Source: Sphingomonas sp. BK580
GTDB taxonomy: Bacteria; Pseudomonadota; Alphaproteobacteria; Sphingomonadales; Sphingomonadaceae
Direction: 5' to 3'
Length of the DNA stretch: 64,000 nucleotides
NCBI RefSeq assembly: GCF_014194975.1
Contig: NZ_JACIAY010000001.1
Location: 496,001 to 560,000, forward strand
Below, one piece after another: positions 27,577-37,615 of this stretch. How positions within the stretch are numbered: position 1 is the stretch's first letter; each line of letters opens with the position of its first letter. The notes beneath the pieces were generated by a model, which saw only the letters and a list, made by a program, of their open reading frames with translations, did no database searches and was not told the origin of the DNA. Made by a program: the position numbers and the translations under genes.

Positions 27577-27632
27577 AAAAAAGCCGCCAGGACGGCGGCC
27601 CGTGGCGGGCGCGTCCTGGCGGCTTCGTTGCC
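27577..27632 (-). promoter_or_regulatory. nas operon leader: intrinsic terminator overlapped by an ANTAR-type hairpin
   Basis: On the minus strand a perfect 12-bp stem (GCCGCCAGGACG, arms 27612-27623 and 27583-27594) is followed by six T (27577-27582), 27 bases before the transporter ATG. Just upstream, GGC-AACGAA-GCC (27621-27632) forms a hairpin whose six-base loop has A at position 1 and G at position 4, as known for ANTAR protein targets. Its 3' arm uses the first bases of the terminator stem, so the two structures exclude each other. The region 27633-27798 contains further inverted repeats (CAGCGTCG/CGACGCTG and GACGGGCC/GGCCCGTC); a first ANTAR hairpin could not be fixed. Confidence 0.75.
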
Positions 27633-27798
27633 TCGTCGGACGGGCCGTCGGCCCGTCGTCGGTCAGCGTCGTCACCCCGGCGTTGGAGCGAACGACGCTG
27701 CTATCTCGTGCCCGACGCCATTGCCGGGCGACGCTGAAGCTGCCTGATTCGCGGCGTGCGCACAAGCCCTTTCTCGCAAGTGCAGCACCGCCGCGCGA

Positions 27799-29010
27799 TC
27801 ACGGCAGCCCGGCGAGATACCCCGGTATGTCGTCGGGATCGAAGGCGCGGCCGTCGAAGAAGCGGTCGGTGCCGAGCACCAGCCGCCCCTGCGTCGAGCC
27901 CGCGCCGATCGGCTCGTCCAGGGCCCCCTCCAGCTTCGAGCTGGCGCCGGGCAGCGGCGCGCCGGTGCCGGCGAGCGCGGCGCGGTACAGGTCCGGGCGG
28001 AACGTCGCGCTCGCCACCCCCGCCTCGCCGGCGTCGAAGGCGCGGCCGTCCCAGCGCGTCATCTGCGCGTACAGCCAGGCGGCCTGGCTGCGCCACGGGA
28101 AGTTGGCGGCCTCACGGTACTGGAACATGAAGTCGGGATAATGGACCGGGGTGCCGCCGGCGACGAGCCGCACCCGGTCCGTGATCGCGCGCCGGATCGC
28201 CTCGGCGGGGGCGTCGAGATAGACCGGGCGGGCGAGGATCGCCGCGCTCTCCTCGGCGCTGTCGGGCAGGACGAAATGCGCCGCCGCGGCGTGGAGCGCG
28301 CGGATCAGCCGCGCGGTCGCGTCGGCGCGCTCGGCCGCCACCTCGGCGCGCATCGCCAACACCTTCTCGACTCCGCGGCGCCAGATCTGCGCGGTCGCCA
28401 GCGCGATCCGCCCGACGCCGCGATCGACCGCGATCGAGTTCCACGGCTCGCCGACGCACAGGCCGTCGACCTCGCCCGCGGCGAGCGCGTCCGCCGCGAA
28501 GGTCGGGCTGGTGACGACGATCTCGACGTCGCGGTCCGGACGGATGCCGACGCCGGCGAGCCAGTAGCGCAGCATGTAATTGTGGCTGGAGTAGCGATGC
28601 ACCACACCGAAGCGCAGCGGCTGTCCCCGCGCGTGTCGTGCCGCGGCGACGGCGCGCAGCGCGGCGCCGACCGCCGCCGGGTCACCGAGCGACTCGCCGA
28701 GGCCGCAGGCGGTGCCGAGCGCGGTGGAGAAGGTGATCGCGTTGCCGTTCAGCCCGAGCACGAAGGGCACGGCGATCGGCACCGCGGGCCGGTCGCGCCC
28801 GAGCGCGGTGGCGATCGCCAGCGGTGCCACCATGTGCGCCGCGTCGCTGTGGCCATACAGAAGCCGATCGCGCACCGTCGCCCAGGTGACGTCGCGGACG
28901 AGCTCCAGCGCGAGCCCTTCCCGCTCGGCGAACCCCAGTTCGTGCGCCAGGATCGGCAGCGCGGCGTCGACCAGCGGCAGGAAGCCGAGGCGCAGCGTCT
29001 CCAAGGTCAC
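27799..29010 (-). CDS. nasS: nitrate-sensing periplasmic-binding-like protein NasS
   Basis: This 403-residue protein of the NrtA/CmpA substrate-binding family has no signal peptide, so it is cytoplasmic: LRLGFLPLVDAALPILAHELGFAEREGL at the start, PFVLGLNGNAITFST, FGVVHRYSSHNYMLRYWLAGVGI and GEVDGLCVGEPWNS. Such proteins (NasS) bind nitrate or nitrite and hold the antiterminator NasT inactive when none is present. The GTG start overlaps the nasT stop (GTGA). The operon order nasT-nasS followed by the attenuated leader supports the role. Confidence 0.9.
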   Translation of the reverse strand: MTLETLRLGFLPLVDAALPILAHELGFAEREGLALELVRDVTWATVRDRLLYGHSDAAHMVAPLAIATALGRDRPAVPIAVPFVLGLNGNAITFSTALGTACGLGESLGDPAAVGAALRAVAAARHARGQPLRFGVVHRYSSHNYMLRYWLAGVGIRPDRDVEIVVTSPTFAADALAAGEVDGLCVGEPWNSIAVDRGVGRIALATAQIWRRGVEKVLAMRAEVAAERADATARLIRALHAAAAHFVLPDSAEESAAILARPVYLDAPAEAIRRAITDRVRLVAGGTPVHYPDFMFQYREAANFPWRSQAAWLYAQMTRWDGRAFDAGEAGVASATFRPDLYRAALAGTGAPLPGASSKLEGALDEPIGAGSTQGRLVLGTDRFFDGRAFDPDDIPGYLAGLP

Positions 29011-29588
29011 GGCAGGTCTCCCATCAGCGCGTCGCTCGTGACGATCGCCTCCGCCACCTCGGCGATGCGCCGATTCGAGCGCATCGCATGGTCGCGCAGC
29101 AGCGCGTAGGCGGCGGGCTCGTCGATGCCGCGGCGACGCATCAGGATCGCCTTGGCGCGATCGATCGTCTGGCGGTCGGCCAGCAAGGTGCGCGCCTCGG
29201 CGAGTTCGGCCTGGAGGCGCGAGAAGGCCTGGAAGCGCCGGATCGCGACGTCGAGCACCGGCTTGATGCGCTGCTTGGCGAGACCGTCGACGACATACGC
29301 CGAGACGCCGGCGTCGACCGCGGCGAGCGCCGCCTCGGCGTCGGACTGGTCGACGAACATGGCGATCGGGCGGTCGAGCGCGCGCGACATGGCGAAGAAG
29401 TCCTCGAGCAGGTCGCGGCTGGGGTTCTCGAGGTTGATCAGCACCACCTCGGGCGCACACGCCTCGATCTGCTTCACCAGCGGCCCGGCCGGGTCGATCA
29501 CCACCCGGTCGTCGAGCCCGGCCTCGCGCAGCCCGTCGGCGATGATCGCCGCGCGAGTCGTGCTGGTGTCGATGATCGCGATCCTCAC
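29007..29588 (-). CDS. nasT: ANTAR-domain transcription antiterminator NasT
   Basis: This 193-residue protein has a receiver-like N-terminal domain (about 1-120, MRIAIIDTSTTRAAIIADGLREAGL) followed by a coiled segment and a C-terminal ANTAR RNA-binding domain (about 130-185, LLADRQTIDRAKAILMRRRGIDEPAAYALLRDHAM). Its RNA target is probably the hairpin in the downstream leader, where binding would prevent terminator formation and let the nir/nas genes be expressed. It is first of the pair with nasS (GTGA overlap). Upstream (29589-29835) no sigma-54 site or other element could be supported. Confidence 0.92.
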   Translation of the reverse strand: MRIAIIDTSTTRAAIIADGLREAGLDDRVVIDPAGPLVKQIEACAPEVVLINLENPSRDLLEDFFAMSRALDRPIAMFVDQSDAEAALAAVDAGVSAYVVDGLAKQRIKPVLDVAIRRFQAFSRLQAELAEARTLLADRQTIDRAKAILMRRRGIDEPAAYALLRDHAMRSNRRIAEVAEAIVTSDALMGDLP

Positions 29589-29835
29589 GGCCCTGCCTTA
29601 GGCCACCGGGCGATCCCGCCGCCACCCCGCACGTGGCGCGCGCCGGCACGTAGCGAGCGAAGAACCGATCACGCTCCGGCCGAGGAGGCCGGCGGCGCGG
29701 ACGCACCCGCGCGGCCGCGGCACGCTCGAGCATGACCGCGCCGTCGCGCTCCATCGCGACGACCCGCCCCGGGCACCGGCGTCGCCATCATGCCGCGCCC
29801 CTCACTCGAGCGTTCGGCGCCGCCGGACCCCGACC

Positions 29836-32800
29836 TCAGAGCCAGGGATGCAGGATCTCGGCGCGCGACGGACCGGCCAGGCCGACCAGGATGTCGCCGA
29901 CCTCATCGAGCAGCCCGTCGAGTCCCGGCAGATGACCCGAGTCCGTGTCCGGCCCGCTGTACACCACCTTGGCGGCGTCGCTCACACCCAGCAGCGTCAC
30001 CGAGGTGCCGCCGCTGAACGTCACCCGCAGGTCGTTCACGCCGTCGCGGTCGACGTCGCTCACCTGCGTGCGCAGCACGCGCAGGCCGTCGTCGAGCACG
30101 ATCCGGTCCGCGGCGGTGTCGAAGTCCCCGATCGTGTCGCTGCCCTCGATCCGCCCGAAGTGGAAACTGTCAGCTCCCGCTCCGCCCCACAGCTGATCGT
30201 TGCCGAGCCCGCCGAACAGCGCGTCGCGTCCCGCACCGCCGCGCAGCACGTCGTTGCCGAGCCCGCCGAAGAGGAGGTCGTTGCCGTCGCCCCCGTCGAG
30301 CGTGTCCTGACCCAGGCCGCCGATCAGCCGGTCGTGCCCGCCCAGCCCCGACAGCGTGTCGTTGCCCAGGCCGCCCGACAACCGGTCCTCACCCGCGGTG
30401 CCGGTGAGCCGGTCGGCGAAGATCGTGCCGGTGCGCGTGATCCCGTCGGCGATACCGGTGACGGTCACCTCCACCGTCGCGCTGCTGGTCAGCCCGGCAG
30501 CGTCGGTGACGGTGTAGCTGAAGCGGTCGGTCGCGGTCGCGCCGGTCGCAAGCGAGTCGAACGAGTCGGCGTCGGCGACGTAGCGCAGCGTCTGGCTCGC
30601 CGCGTCGAACGCGACGTGGCCGAGCGTGCCCTGCGTGTCGACCGCGGCGATCGTCAGCGTGTCGCCGGCGTCGGGGTCGCGGTCGTTGCCGAGCAGCGTC
30701 GCCCAGAGGTTGGGGCTGGTGGCGTCCTCGTCGACGCGCACGGCGTCCGCCGCGGCGGCGGGTGCCTCGTCGACGTCGCCCACCGCGATGACGAAGCCGT
30801 GCTCGGTCGCGGCGCCCGCGCTGTCAGTGGCGCGCGCGACGATCGCGTGGCTCGCCGCAGCCTCGTGATCCAGCGGGATCGTGGTGGTGATCACGCCCGT
30901 CCCGGCATCGACCGCGAAACGGCCGCCGGCGTCGTCGATCAGCGCGTAGTGCAGCGTGTCGTTGGGCGTGTCCGTGGCGGACAGCGTGCCGACGACCGTG
31001 CCCGGGGCCAGGTTCTCGGCGACGCTGGCGTGGCTGAGTGTCAGGTCGCTCGGCGCGGCGCCGACGAACAGCAGCGCCACCTGCGGATCGTGATCGGTCG
31101 GGCGCTCTCCCGCCGCCTGCGAGTTGAGGTGGGCCGAGTCGTAGCTGGCGCCGCCGACCAGCCCCTGGGTGACGAGGACGTTGTCGATCTGCTGCGCGTT
31201 GCCCTCGAACAGATAGGAATAGCGCTCCTCGCTGGGCAGCAACGTGTTCAGGTTGGTCAGCACGCCGCCCTTGGCCGGATCGGTCAGCTGGGTCTGCGCG
31301 TCCTCGAAGTAGAAGCCGTTCCAGTCGCCCAGCACCGCGATGTTGAGCGCCGGGTCGTCGGCGAGATGTTCGGTAATATAGGCCTTCACGCCCGCCGCCT
31401 GAGCGGTGCGGGCGGCGTCGCCGGCGTTGACCGCTGGCTGGTCGGCGCCCTGCAGCGGCTCGCTGCCGAGCCGCGAGGTGAGGTGGACGTTGATCGCGGT
31501 CACCGTCTCGCCGGCGAAGGTGAACTGCGCCACCAGCGGGTTGCGCGTGCCCTGATAGGCCGCGCCGGTGATCAGCTCGGCGCTGCCGTCGACGTAGCCG
31601 ACGCGGTCGGTGTTGTAGAGATAGCCGTTGCGGATGTTGCCGCCGGGCTCGCCCCCGGTCGAGCCGGCGACGGTGGGTGCCACCTCGACATAGGCGTAGT
31701 GCAGCCCGGACTGCGCGTAGATGGCATCGATCAGCCCCTGCGCGGTGACCGTGCCGGACAGGTCGCCGCCGCTGCCGGCGCCGTCCGCGTCCTGGATCTC
31801 CTGCACCGCGATGACGTCGGGCGCCTTGAGATTGTAGACGATGTCACCCGCCAGCACGTCGAACTTCTGGTCCGACGTGTCGAGATTCTCGAGATTGTAG
31901 GTGGCGATCGAGAGATGGTTGCTGTCGCCCGCCAGCGACGTGACCTCGCGCGCCAGCGTCACGTCGCGGGTGACGCTCACCGCCTCCGTGGCAATCACCT
32001 CATATTGGTCGAACGAGTAATTGACCACGCCGGTGACGCTGCTGAGCTGGTCGCCGATGGTGTAGCCCGGGTGGAAGCCGGCGAAGACGCCGCTGTCGTC
32101 GTCGATCTGGATCTTCTCGGGATTATAGTCACCCGGCGAGATGGTGATGCCGCCGCGGTCGTTGACGCCCGTCGCGCCCTGCCCGTGCGAGGCGACCACG
32201 TCGGTCTCGCCGAAGTCGTTGGTGTTCGAGACCGCCTGCGGCGCGTCGATCGTCACGCGCATGCCCTCGAGCGACTCCCAAAAGTCGAGCCCGTCGTGCG
32301 TCGGATCGAACTGGCTGAGCCTGTCGTCGTCGAGCACCGCGCTCGGCGGCAGCACGCCGCCCTGGCCGATCACCACCGCCGCGGGCAGCGCGTTGCCGCT
32401 GCTCTCCACCGTCACGGTCGGGCGGGTCAGCTCGGTCAGCGTCAGACCCTGCGCGTCGCCGGCATATTCGGTCACCGTCGCGGCGACGGACACGCCGTCG
32501 CCCACCGTGACCGTGGGCGCTGTGCTGGTGAAGACGAAGATGCCGTCCGAGGTGGCGTCGTTGCCGTCGCCGTGCGCCGACTGGAGATAGAAGCCGTTGC
32601 TGTCGACCGCGGTGACGATGCCGGTGGTGGTGACGCTCTGGCCGACATAGACGGAGCGGTGCGCCTCGCCCTGGATCGCGCCGATGCTGAGCGCGATCGG
32701 GTCGTCGTTGACGATCGTGCCGGTGGCGTGCGCGACGTCGACCACCACGTCGCCGGTGGTCGCACCCAGCGTCAGCGACAGCGTCTCATTGGGCTCGCCG

Positions 32801-33558
32801 ACGACGTCGCCGTGCACCGGCACGACGATCGTCCTGCTCGCCTCGCCCGCGGCGAAGCGGACCGTGCCGCCGAGCGCCGCGCCGGGGGCGAGGTCGTCGG
32901 CGGTCGCCGTGCCGTCGAGATGGATGGCATAGTCGACGCTCGCCGCCAGCGCGGTGCCGCCGGCGCGGCGCACGGTGAAGACCAGCTGCGTGACGCCGTC
33001 GTCGCCCTCGGCCACCTGCGCGTCGGCGACGCTGATCCGCCCGGTGCCCGTGGCGGAGAGGAAGCTCTGCCCGGCGTTGACGCTGCCGAAGCTACTCGCC
33101 TGCCCTGCCGCCCAGGTGAAGTCGGCCGCGCTCGAGCCGGCGCCGGTGAGCTGGAGCGACAGGCCGATCGCGGGGGCGGGATCCTCCGACACGCCGATGT
33201 CGGTGCTGGTGACGCCCGCTGCCGGTGTGCCGGCGGCCGCGGTGAAGCTGCCCTCGTAGGAGAGCAGCTGGACGACGCTGCCGTCGGGCGCGATCAGCGC
33301 GACTCCGTCGGCACCGCCGTTCTGGATGCCCGCGCGCGCGAACGACAGCGCGCCATAGCCAGCGCCCTCGTCGTCGATCGTGCCGTTCAGCGCCAGCGTG
33401 TCGTACGCCGGCGCAGCGGCGGGCGTGTTCGTGCCATTGTAGAAGACCAGACGATAGCCGCTGAGATCGGTGCCCGCGACGCCGGCGATCTCGATCGCCT
33501 CGCCGGCATCGGTGCCGACATTGTCATAGTGGATCTCGTTGATGAAGACGTCAGGCAT
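29836..33558 (-). CDS. ExeM/NucH-type extracellular nuclease with Calx-beta, cadherin-like and RTX repeats
   Basis: This protein of about 1240 residues has no N-terminal signal. The order is: lamin-tail-like region ([21 protein letters not shown]); Calx-beta near 175-290 ([20 protein letters not shown]); ExeM-like OB segment near 300-390; endonuclease/exonuclease/phosphatase domain near 550-840 with [23 protein letters not shown] and TDHDPQV; cadherin-like repeats; then RTX nonapeptides (GGxGxDxLx types such as [17 protein letters not shown]) near the C-terminus. RTX repeats and no signal point to type I secretion, though no secretion genes are near. It would degrade extracellular DNA for nutrients or biofilm release. 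GTG codons just before ATG 33558 are alternative starts. Confidence 0.88.
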   Translation of the reverse strand: MPDVFINEIHYDNVGTDAGEAIEIAGVAGTDLSGYRLVFYNGTNTPAAAPAYDTLALNGTIDDEGAGYGALSFARAGIQNGGADGVALIAPDGSVVQLLSYEGSFTAAAGTPAAGVTSTDIGVSEDPAPAIGLSLQLTGAGSSAADFTWAAGQASSFGSVNAGQSFLSATGTGRISVADAQVAEGDDGVTQLVFTVRRAGGTALAASVDYAIHLDGTATADDLAPGAALGGTVRFAAGEASRTIVVPVHGDVVGEPNETLSLTLGATTGDVVVDVAHATGTIVNDDPIALSIGAIQGEAHRSVYVGQSVTTTGIVTAVDSNGFYLQSAHGDGNDATSDGIFVFTSTAPTVTVGDGVSVAATVTEYAGDAQGLTLTELTRPTVTVESSGNALPAAVVIGQGGVLPPSAVLDDDRLSQFDPTHDGLDFWESLEGMRVTIDAPQAVSNTNDFGETDVVASHGQGATGVNDRGGITISPGDYNPEKIQIDDDSGVFAGFHPGYTIGDQLSSVTGVVNYSFDQYEVIATEAVSVTRDVTLAREVTSLAGDSNHLSIATYNLENLDTSDQKFDVLAGDIVYNLKAPDVIAVQEIQDADGAGSGGDLSGTVTAQGLIDAIYAQSGLHYAYVEVAPTVAGSTGGEPGGNIRNGYLYNTDRVGYVDGSAELITGAAYQGTRNPLVAQFTFAGETVTAINVHLTSRLGSEPLQGADQPAVNAGDAARTAQAAGVKAYITEHLADDPALNIAVLGDWNGFYFEDAQTQLTDPAKGGVLTNLNTLLPSEERYSYLFEGNAQQIDNVLVTQGLVGGASYDSAHLNSQAAGERPTDHDPQVALLFVGAAPSDLTLSHASVAENLAPGTVVGTLSATDTPNDTLHYALIDDAGGRFAVDAGTGVITTTIPLDHEAAASHAIVARATDSAGAATEHGFVIAVGDVDEAPAAAADAVRVDEDATSPNLWATLLGNDRDPDAGDTLTIAAVDTQGTLGHVAFDAASQTLRYVADADSFDSLATGATATDRFSYTVTDAAGLTSSATVEVTVTGIADGITRTGTIFADRLTGTAGEDRLSGGLGNDTLSGLGGHDRLIGGLGQDTLDGGDGNDLLFGGLGNDVLRGGAGRDALFGGLGNDQLWGGAGADSFHFGRIEGSDTIGDFDTAADRIVLDDGLRVLRTQVSDVDRDGVNDLRVTFSGGTSVTLLGVSDAAKVVYSGPDTDSGHLPGLDGLLDEVGDILVGLAGPSRAEILHPWL

Positions 33559-33615
33559 CACCGGCACTCACGTTGGAGAGAATCTGCAAGTTTAAGAGCG
33601 ACGTAGTAGGTCAGT

Positions 33616-34695
33616 ATGACAGACATATGGCGGCACTGCCGGTGCCGGTCGCGCTCGCTCCGCCGCGCGACGGGCCGGCGCGGACGCGGCGCGATCGATC
33701 CCGTGGCAACACTTCGTCACGGCCGGAGCAGGAACAAAGCTTCGCCACGATCCTTCTCGATCGAGGGGGACAAGGTCATCGGCTCGGGGCGCCAATCCGC
33801 ATTCACGACGTTCGGCACGGAGGCCGACTGGCTCGCCGGGCTGACCGGCTGGATGGTGCTCGGCGCGGTCGTGATCGCGCTGGCGCTGGCCGCGCTGATG
33901 ATCGCCGCGTCGCGCTCGCGCGAGGGCGCGCTGACCCATCGCCAGGGCATGCGGCTGGTGCTGTGGGCGGGCGGCATCGTGCCCAGCGCCGTGCTGCTCA
34001 CGCTGCTGATCGTCACCCTGCCCGCGATGCGCCCGATCCGCGCCGCCCGCGATGACCTGCGCGTCACGGTCACCGGCGAGCAATTCTGGTGGCGCATGGC
34101 CTATCAGCCCGCCGGCGCCGCGGCGGTGACCTCGGCCAACGAGCTGCGCCTGCCGGTCGGGCGCGACGTCGTGCTCGCGCTCGAGGGCGGGGACGTGCTC
34201 CACAGCTTCTGGGTGCCCGGGCTCGCCGGCAAGATGGACATGGTGCCGGGGCGCACCAACACGCTCGTCGTCCATGCCACGCGCGCGGGGCGCTTCCGCG
34301 GGCAATGCGCCGAGTTCTGCGGGCTGAGCCACGCGCTGATGGCGTTCGACGTGGTGGCGATGGAGCCCGCCGCCTTCGATGCCTGGCTCGCCGCCGAGCG
34401 CCGCCCGGTCACCACCGCCGCCGCGGCGGGCGCGCGGCTGTTCGACGCCCACGGCTGCGGCGGCTGCCACGCGGTGCGCGGCACCGGGGCGGCGGGCGCG
34501 ATCGGCCCCGACCTCACCCATCTCGGCGCGCGCGCGACCCTGGCGGCGGGAATCCAGCCGCTCACCACCGCCAACCTCACCCGTTTCATCCGGGACGCGC
34601 CCGCGGTGAAGCCCGGCGCGCGCATGCCCGCCTACCCGCAGATGTCCGCAGCCGACGCCACCGCGATCGCGCGCTGGCTGGAGACGAACCGATGA
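33616..34695 (+). CDS. coxB: cytochrome c oxidase subunit II with fused cytochrome c domain
   Basis: The recognisable protein begins near SGRQSAFTTFGTEADWL. It has two membrane spans (GWMVLGAVVIALALAALMIA and LVLWAGGIVPSAVLLTLLIV), a cupredoxin domain with VTGEQFWWRM and the CuA site (His in VLHSFWVPG, then CAEFCGLSHALM), and a C-terminal cytochrome c domain with CGGCH and the axial Met in GARMPAYP. It accepts electrons from cytochrome c and passes them to subunit I. The N-terminus is unresolved: the coordinates use the first in-frame ATG, but the first 50 or so residues look non-coding, and no lipobox or signal is seen. Its stop overlaps the next gene (ATGA). Confidence 0.85.
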   Translation: MTDIWRHCRCRSRSLRRATGRRGRGAIDPVATLRHGRSRNKASPRSFSIEGDKVIGSGRQSAFTTFGTEADWLAGLTGWMVLGAVVIALALAALMIAASRSREGALTHRQGMRLVLWAGGIVPSAVLLTLLIVTLPAMRPIRAARDDLRVTVTGEQFWWRMAYQPAGAAAVTSANELRLPVGRDVVLALEGGDVLHSFWVPGLAGKMDMVPGRTNTLVVHATRAGRFRGQCAEFCGLSHALMAFDVVAMEPAAFDAWLAAERRPVTTAAAAGARLFDAHGCGGCHAVRGTGAAGAIGPDLTHLGARATLAAGIQPLTTANLTRFIRDAPAVKPGARMPAYPQMSAADATAIARWLETNR

Positions 34696-37217
34696 GCCTC
34701 CACGCGCAGGACGATCCCGCGTTGCGCGCGGCGCAGGAAGAGCGGCTGCGCGCCGTCTGGGCGCCGCCCAAGGGACTGTTCCTGCGCTGGACCGACACCA
34801 ACAACAACCAGGTCGGCGTGTGGTACACGCTGACCGCCTTCGGCTTCATGCTGTTCGCCGGCGTGCTCGCGCTGATCATGCGCGTGCAGCTGGCGCAGCC
34901 GGGCAACGAGCTGGTCACGCCATCGACCTTCAACCAGCTGTTCACGCTGCACGGCTCGATGATGATGTTCCTGTTCGCGGTACCGATGTTCGAGGCGGTC
35001 TCGATCATCCTGCTGCCGCAGCTGCTCGGCGCGCGCGACCTGCCGTTCCCGCGGCTCAGCGCGTTCGGCTATTGGAGCTTCCTGATCGGCGGCGTGTTCG
35101 TCTCGGGCTCGATCTTCTTCGACGCCGCACCCGACGGCGGCTGGTTCATGTACCCGCCCTTCACCACGCGCACCGACCTCAGCGGGCTCGGCGCCGACAT
35201 CTGGATGCTGGGGCTGAGCTTCATCGAGGTGTCCTCGGTCGCCGCCGCGGTGGAGCTGATCACCGGCGTGCTCAAATGCCGCCCGCCGGGCATGCGGCTC
35301 AACCTGATGCCGCTCTACGCCTGGTACATCCTGGTCGTCGCGGTGATGATCCTGTTCGCCTTCCCGCCGCTGATCGCCGGCGACGTGCTGTTCGAGCTGG
35401 AGCGGCTGCTCGGCTGGCCCTTCTTCGACGCGGCCAAAGGCGGCGACCCGATCCTGTGGCAGCACCTGTTCTGGATCTTCGGCCATCCCGAGGTCTATAT
35501 CGTCTTCCTGCCCTCGATCGCGCTGTTCGCGATGATCGTGCCGACGTTCGCGCGGCGGCACCTGCTGGGCTATCCCTGGATCGTGCTGGCGGCGGTGGGG
35601 ACCGCCTTCCTCAGCTTCGGGCTGTGGGTGCATCATATGTTCACCACCGGTCTGCCCAAGATCAGCCTGGCCTTCTTCTCGGCGGCGTCGGAGGCGGTGG
35701 CGATCCCGACCGGCATCCAGATCTTCGCCTTCATCGCGACGCTCTGGGCCGGGCGCGTCACCTGGTCGACGCCTTTGCTCTTCGTCACCGGCTCGATCGC
35801 GATCTTCGTGATCGGCGGGCTGACCGGCGTGATGGTGGCGATCGCACCGTTCGACTGGCAGGCGCACGACACCTACTTCATCGTCGCGCACCTCCACTAC
35901 GTGCTGATCGGCGGCACGCTGATCCCGCTGTTCGGCGGCCTGTACTATTACTGGCCGCTGATCACGGGGAAGAAGCTGTCCGACCGGATCGGACGCACCG
36001 CTTTCTGGCTGCTGTTCGGCGGGGCCAACCTCACCTTCTTCCCGATGCATTTCTCCGGACTGATGGGGATGCCGCGGCGCGTCTTCACCTACCCGCAGGA
36101 GCTCGGCATCGGCGGGCTCAACCTCGCCTCGACGATCGGCTCCTGGGTGTTCGCCGCCGGCGTGCTGCTGGTGTGCGTCGACCTCGCGCTGAGCCCGCGC
36201 CGGTCGAAGTCGCCGCGCAACCCCTGGGCGGCGGGGACGCTCGAGTGGCTCGCCCACCCCGACGACGAGGACTGGGGAATCCGGTCGATCCCGCTGATCG
36301 AGAGCCGCTACCCGATCTGGGACCAGGCGAACTTCGTCGCCAAGGTCGACGAGGGCCGCTTCTTCCTGCCCGACGCGGAGGAAGGCCGGCGCGAGACGAT
36401 CGTCACCAGCGTGCTCGACGCGCGCCCGGTGCAGGTACTGCGGCTCGGCGGACCGAGCGTGGTGCCGATGCTCACCGCGATCGCGCTGGGCAGCGTGTTC
36501 ATCCTGACCACCTACCATCTCTATTGGGCCGCGCTGGTCGGGGCGGGGGCGACGCTGGCGATGGTGCTCTACTGGCTGTGGACCGGCACGGCCGAGATCC
36601 CGGAGAAGGCGTGCAAGCCGATCGGGCACGGCATCGCGCTGCCGCTGTACCTCTCGGGCGCGTCGGCGAGCGGCTGGTGGGCGATGTTCATCACGATGAT
36701 GGCCGACGCCACCGCCTTCTCGGGGCTGGTGTTCGGCTATTATTTCTTCTGGACGCGGCACGACGACTTCCCGCCGGGCGGCCCCGGCATGGAAGGTCCG
36801 GGCAGCTTCTGGCCGATGCTGGCGATGGCGGTGATGCTGGCGAGCTGGGCACTCACCGTCGCCGCGCGCGAGCTCAACCGGCGCGAGGCGGTCGGCGCCG
36901 CGCGCGCGGCGCTGGCGACCGCGGCGCTGCTGTCGCTCGGCGCGATCGGCGCGGGGCTGGCGGGGCCGTGGCTCAGCGGCCTGCAGCCCGAGCTCCACGT
37001 CTATCCCGCGATCGTGTGGACGCTGGCGATCTGGACCACCGCGCATTGCGGGGTCGGCGCGATCATGCAGCTCTATACGCTGGCGCGGAGCCTCGCCGGG
37101 CGGATGACGTCGCGCCACGACGCCGACCTGCGCAACATCACCGTCTACCAGCATTTCATGGCGCTGACCGCGGTGGTGACCTACGCCACGATCGGCTTGT
37201 TTCCGGGGGCGGCATGA
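34692..37217 (+). CDS. cytochrome c oxidase fused subunit I-III
   Basis: This 841-residue protein carries subunit I in the first 550 or so residues: heme a ligand His in FTLHGSMMMF (His87), FGHPEVYIVFLP with the His-Tyr pair, VHHMFTTG, and the heme ligands in FIVAHLHYVLIGG. A subunit III part follows from about residue 600 (SGWWAMFITMMADATAFSGLVFGYYFFW). The fusion is known from caa3-type oxidases. It reduces O2 to water and pumps protons. The ATG overlaps the coxB stop and its own stop overlaps the next ATG. The frame is open far upstream but that is the coxB gene in another frame. Confidence 0.95.
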   Translation: MSLHAQDDPALRAAQEERLRAVWAPPKGLFLRWTDTNNNQVGVWYTLTAFGFMLFAGVLALIMRVQLAQPGNELVTPSTFNQLFTLHGSMMMFLFAVPMFEAVSIILLPQLLGARDLPFPRLSAFGYWSFLIGGVFVSGSIFFDAAPDGGWFMYPPFTTRTDLSGLGADIWMLGLSFIEVSSVAAAVELITGVLKCRPPGMRLNLMPLYAWYILVVAVMILFAFPPLIAGDVLFELERLLGWPFFDAAKGGDPILWQHLFWIFGHPEVYIVFLPSIALFAMIVPTFARRHLLGYPWIVLAAVGTAFLSFGLWVHHMFTTGLPKISLAFFSAASEAVAIPTGIQIFAFIATLWAGRVTWSTPLLFVTGSIAIFVIGGLTGVMVAIAPFDWQAHDTYFIVAHLHYVLIGGTLIPLFGGLYYYWPLITGKKLSDRIGRTAFWLLFGGANLTFFPMHFSGLMGMPRRVFTYPQELGIGGLNLASTIGSWVFAAGVLLVCVDLALSPRRSKSPRNPWAAGTLEWLAHPDDEDWGIRSIPLIESRYPIWDQANFVAKVDEGRFFLPDAEEGRRETIVTSVLDARPVQVLRLGGPSVVPMLTAIALGSVFILTTYHLYWAALVGAGATLAMVLYWLWTGTAEIPEKACKPIGHGIALPLYLSGASASGWWAMFITMMADATAFSGLVFGYYFFWTRHDDFPPGGPGMEGPGSFWPMLAMAVMLASWALTVAARELNRREAVGAARAALATAALLSLGAIGAGLAGPWLSGLQPELHVYPAIVWTLAIWTTAHCGVGAIMQLYTLARSLAGRMTSRHDADLRNITVYQHFMALTAVVTYATIGLFPGAA

Positions 37218-37615
37218 AGGAGGACGCCCCCCGCGGCCGGCAGCGCCTGGGCGAGCGCATCCGCGGGCTGCGCGTCACCCTGTGGACGCTGATCGTGCCG
37301 CCGACCGTCTGGGCGGTGCATTTCCTGTTCTGCTACCTCTGGGTGGCGGTGAGCTGTGCCAAGCTCGGCGCCTTCCCGCGCTTCCCGGTCGCCTTCGTGG
37401 TCGGGACGGGCGCGGCGCTGGCGATCATCCTCGCCTCGGGCTGGATCGCCTGGGTGCAGTCGCGCACGCCCGGCGACGACCCGCCGCACGACGAGGGCAC
37501 CGACATCGACCGGCTCCGCTTCCTCGCCACCGCGACATTGCTGCTGGCGGGGCTCAGCTTCGTCGCGGTGCTATTCACCGCCGCGCCCGCGCTGCTGCTG
37601 ACGGACTGCCGGTGA
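37214..37615 (+). CDS. small membrane protein of the oxidase operon
   Basis: This 133-residue protein has three predicted membrane spans (VTLWTLIVPPTVWAVHFLFCY, FPVAFVVGTGAALAIILASGW and LRFLATATLLLAGLSFVAVLF), a basic N-terminus and an acidic loop. Its position between the I-III fusion and a CtaG-like gene, with overlapping codons on both sides (ATGA and GTGA), indicates a part in oxidase structure or assembly, perhaps in the place of subunit IV. I do not recognise a named family with certainty. Confidence 0.75.
   Translation: MKEDAPRGRQRLGERIRGLRVTLWTLIVPPTVWAVHFLFCYLWVAVSCAKLGAFPRFPVAFVVGTGAALAIILASGWIAWVQSRTPGDDPPHDEGTDIDRLRFLATATLLLAGLSFVAVLFTAAPALLLTDCR

Noticed and set aside
29589..29835. 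Sigma-54/NtrC promoter for nasT
   Set aside because: No TGGCAC-N5-TTGC pair with proper spacing could be found on the minus strand.
30170..30420. Regularly repeated GC-rich units that could suggest a CRISPR or satellite array
   Set aside because: They encode the RTX nonapeptide repeats of the nuclease and have no spacer-repeat layout.
37282..37611. Extended frame before the CtaG-like gene as a longer protein
   Set aside because: It overlaps the three-span protein in another frame; the GTGA junction and hydrophobic pattern place the start at 37612.
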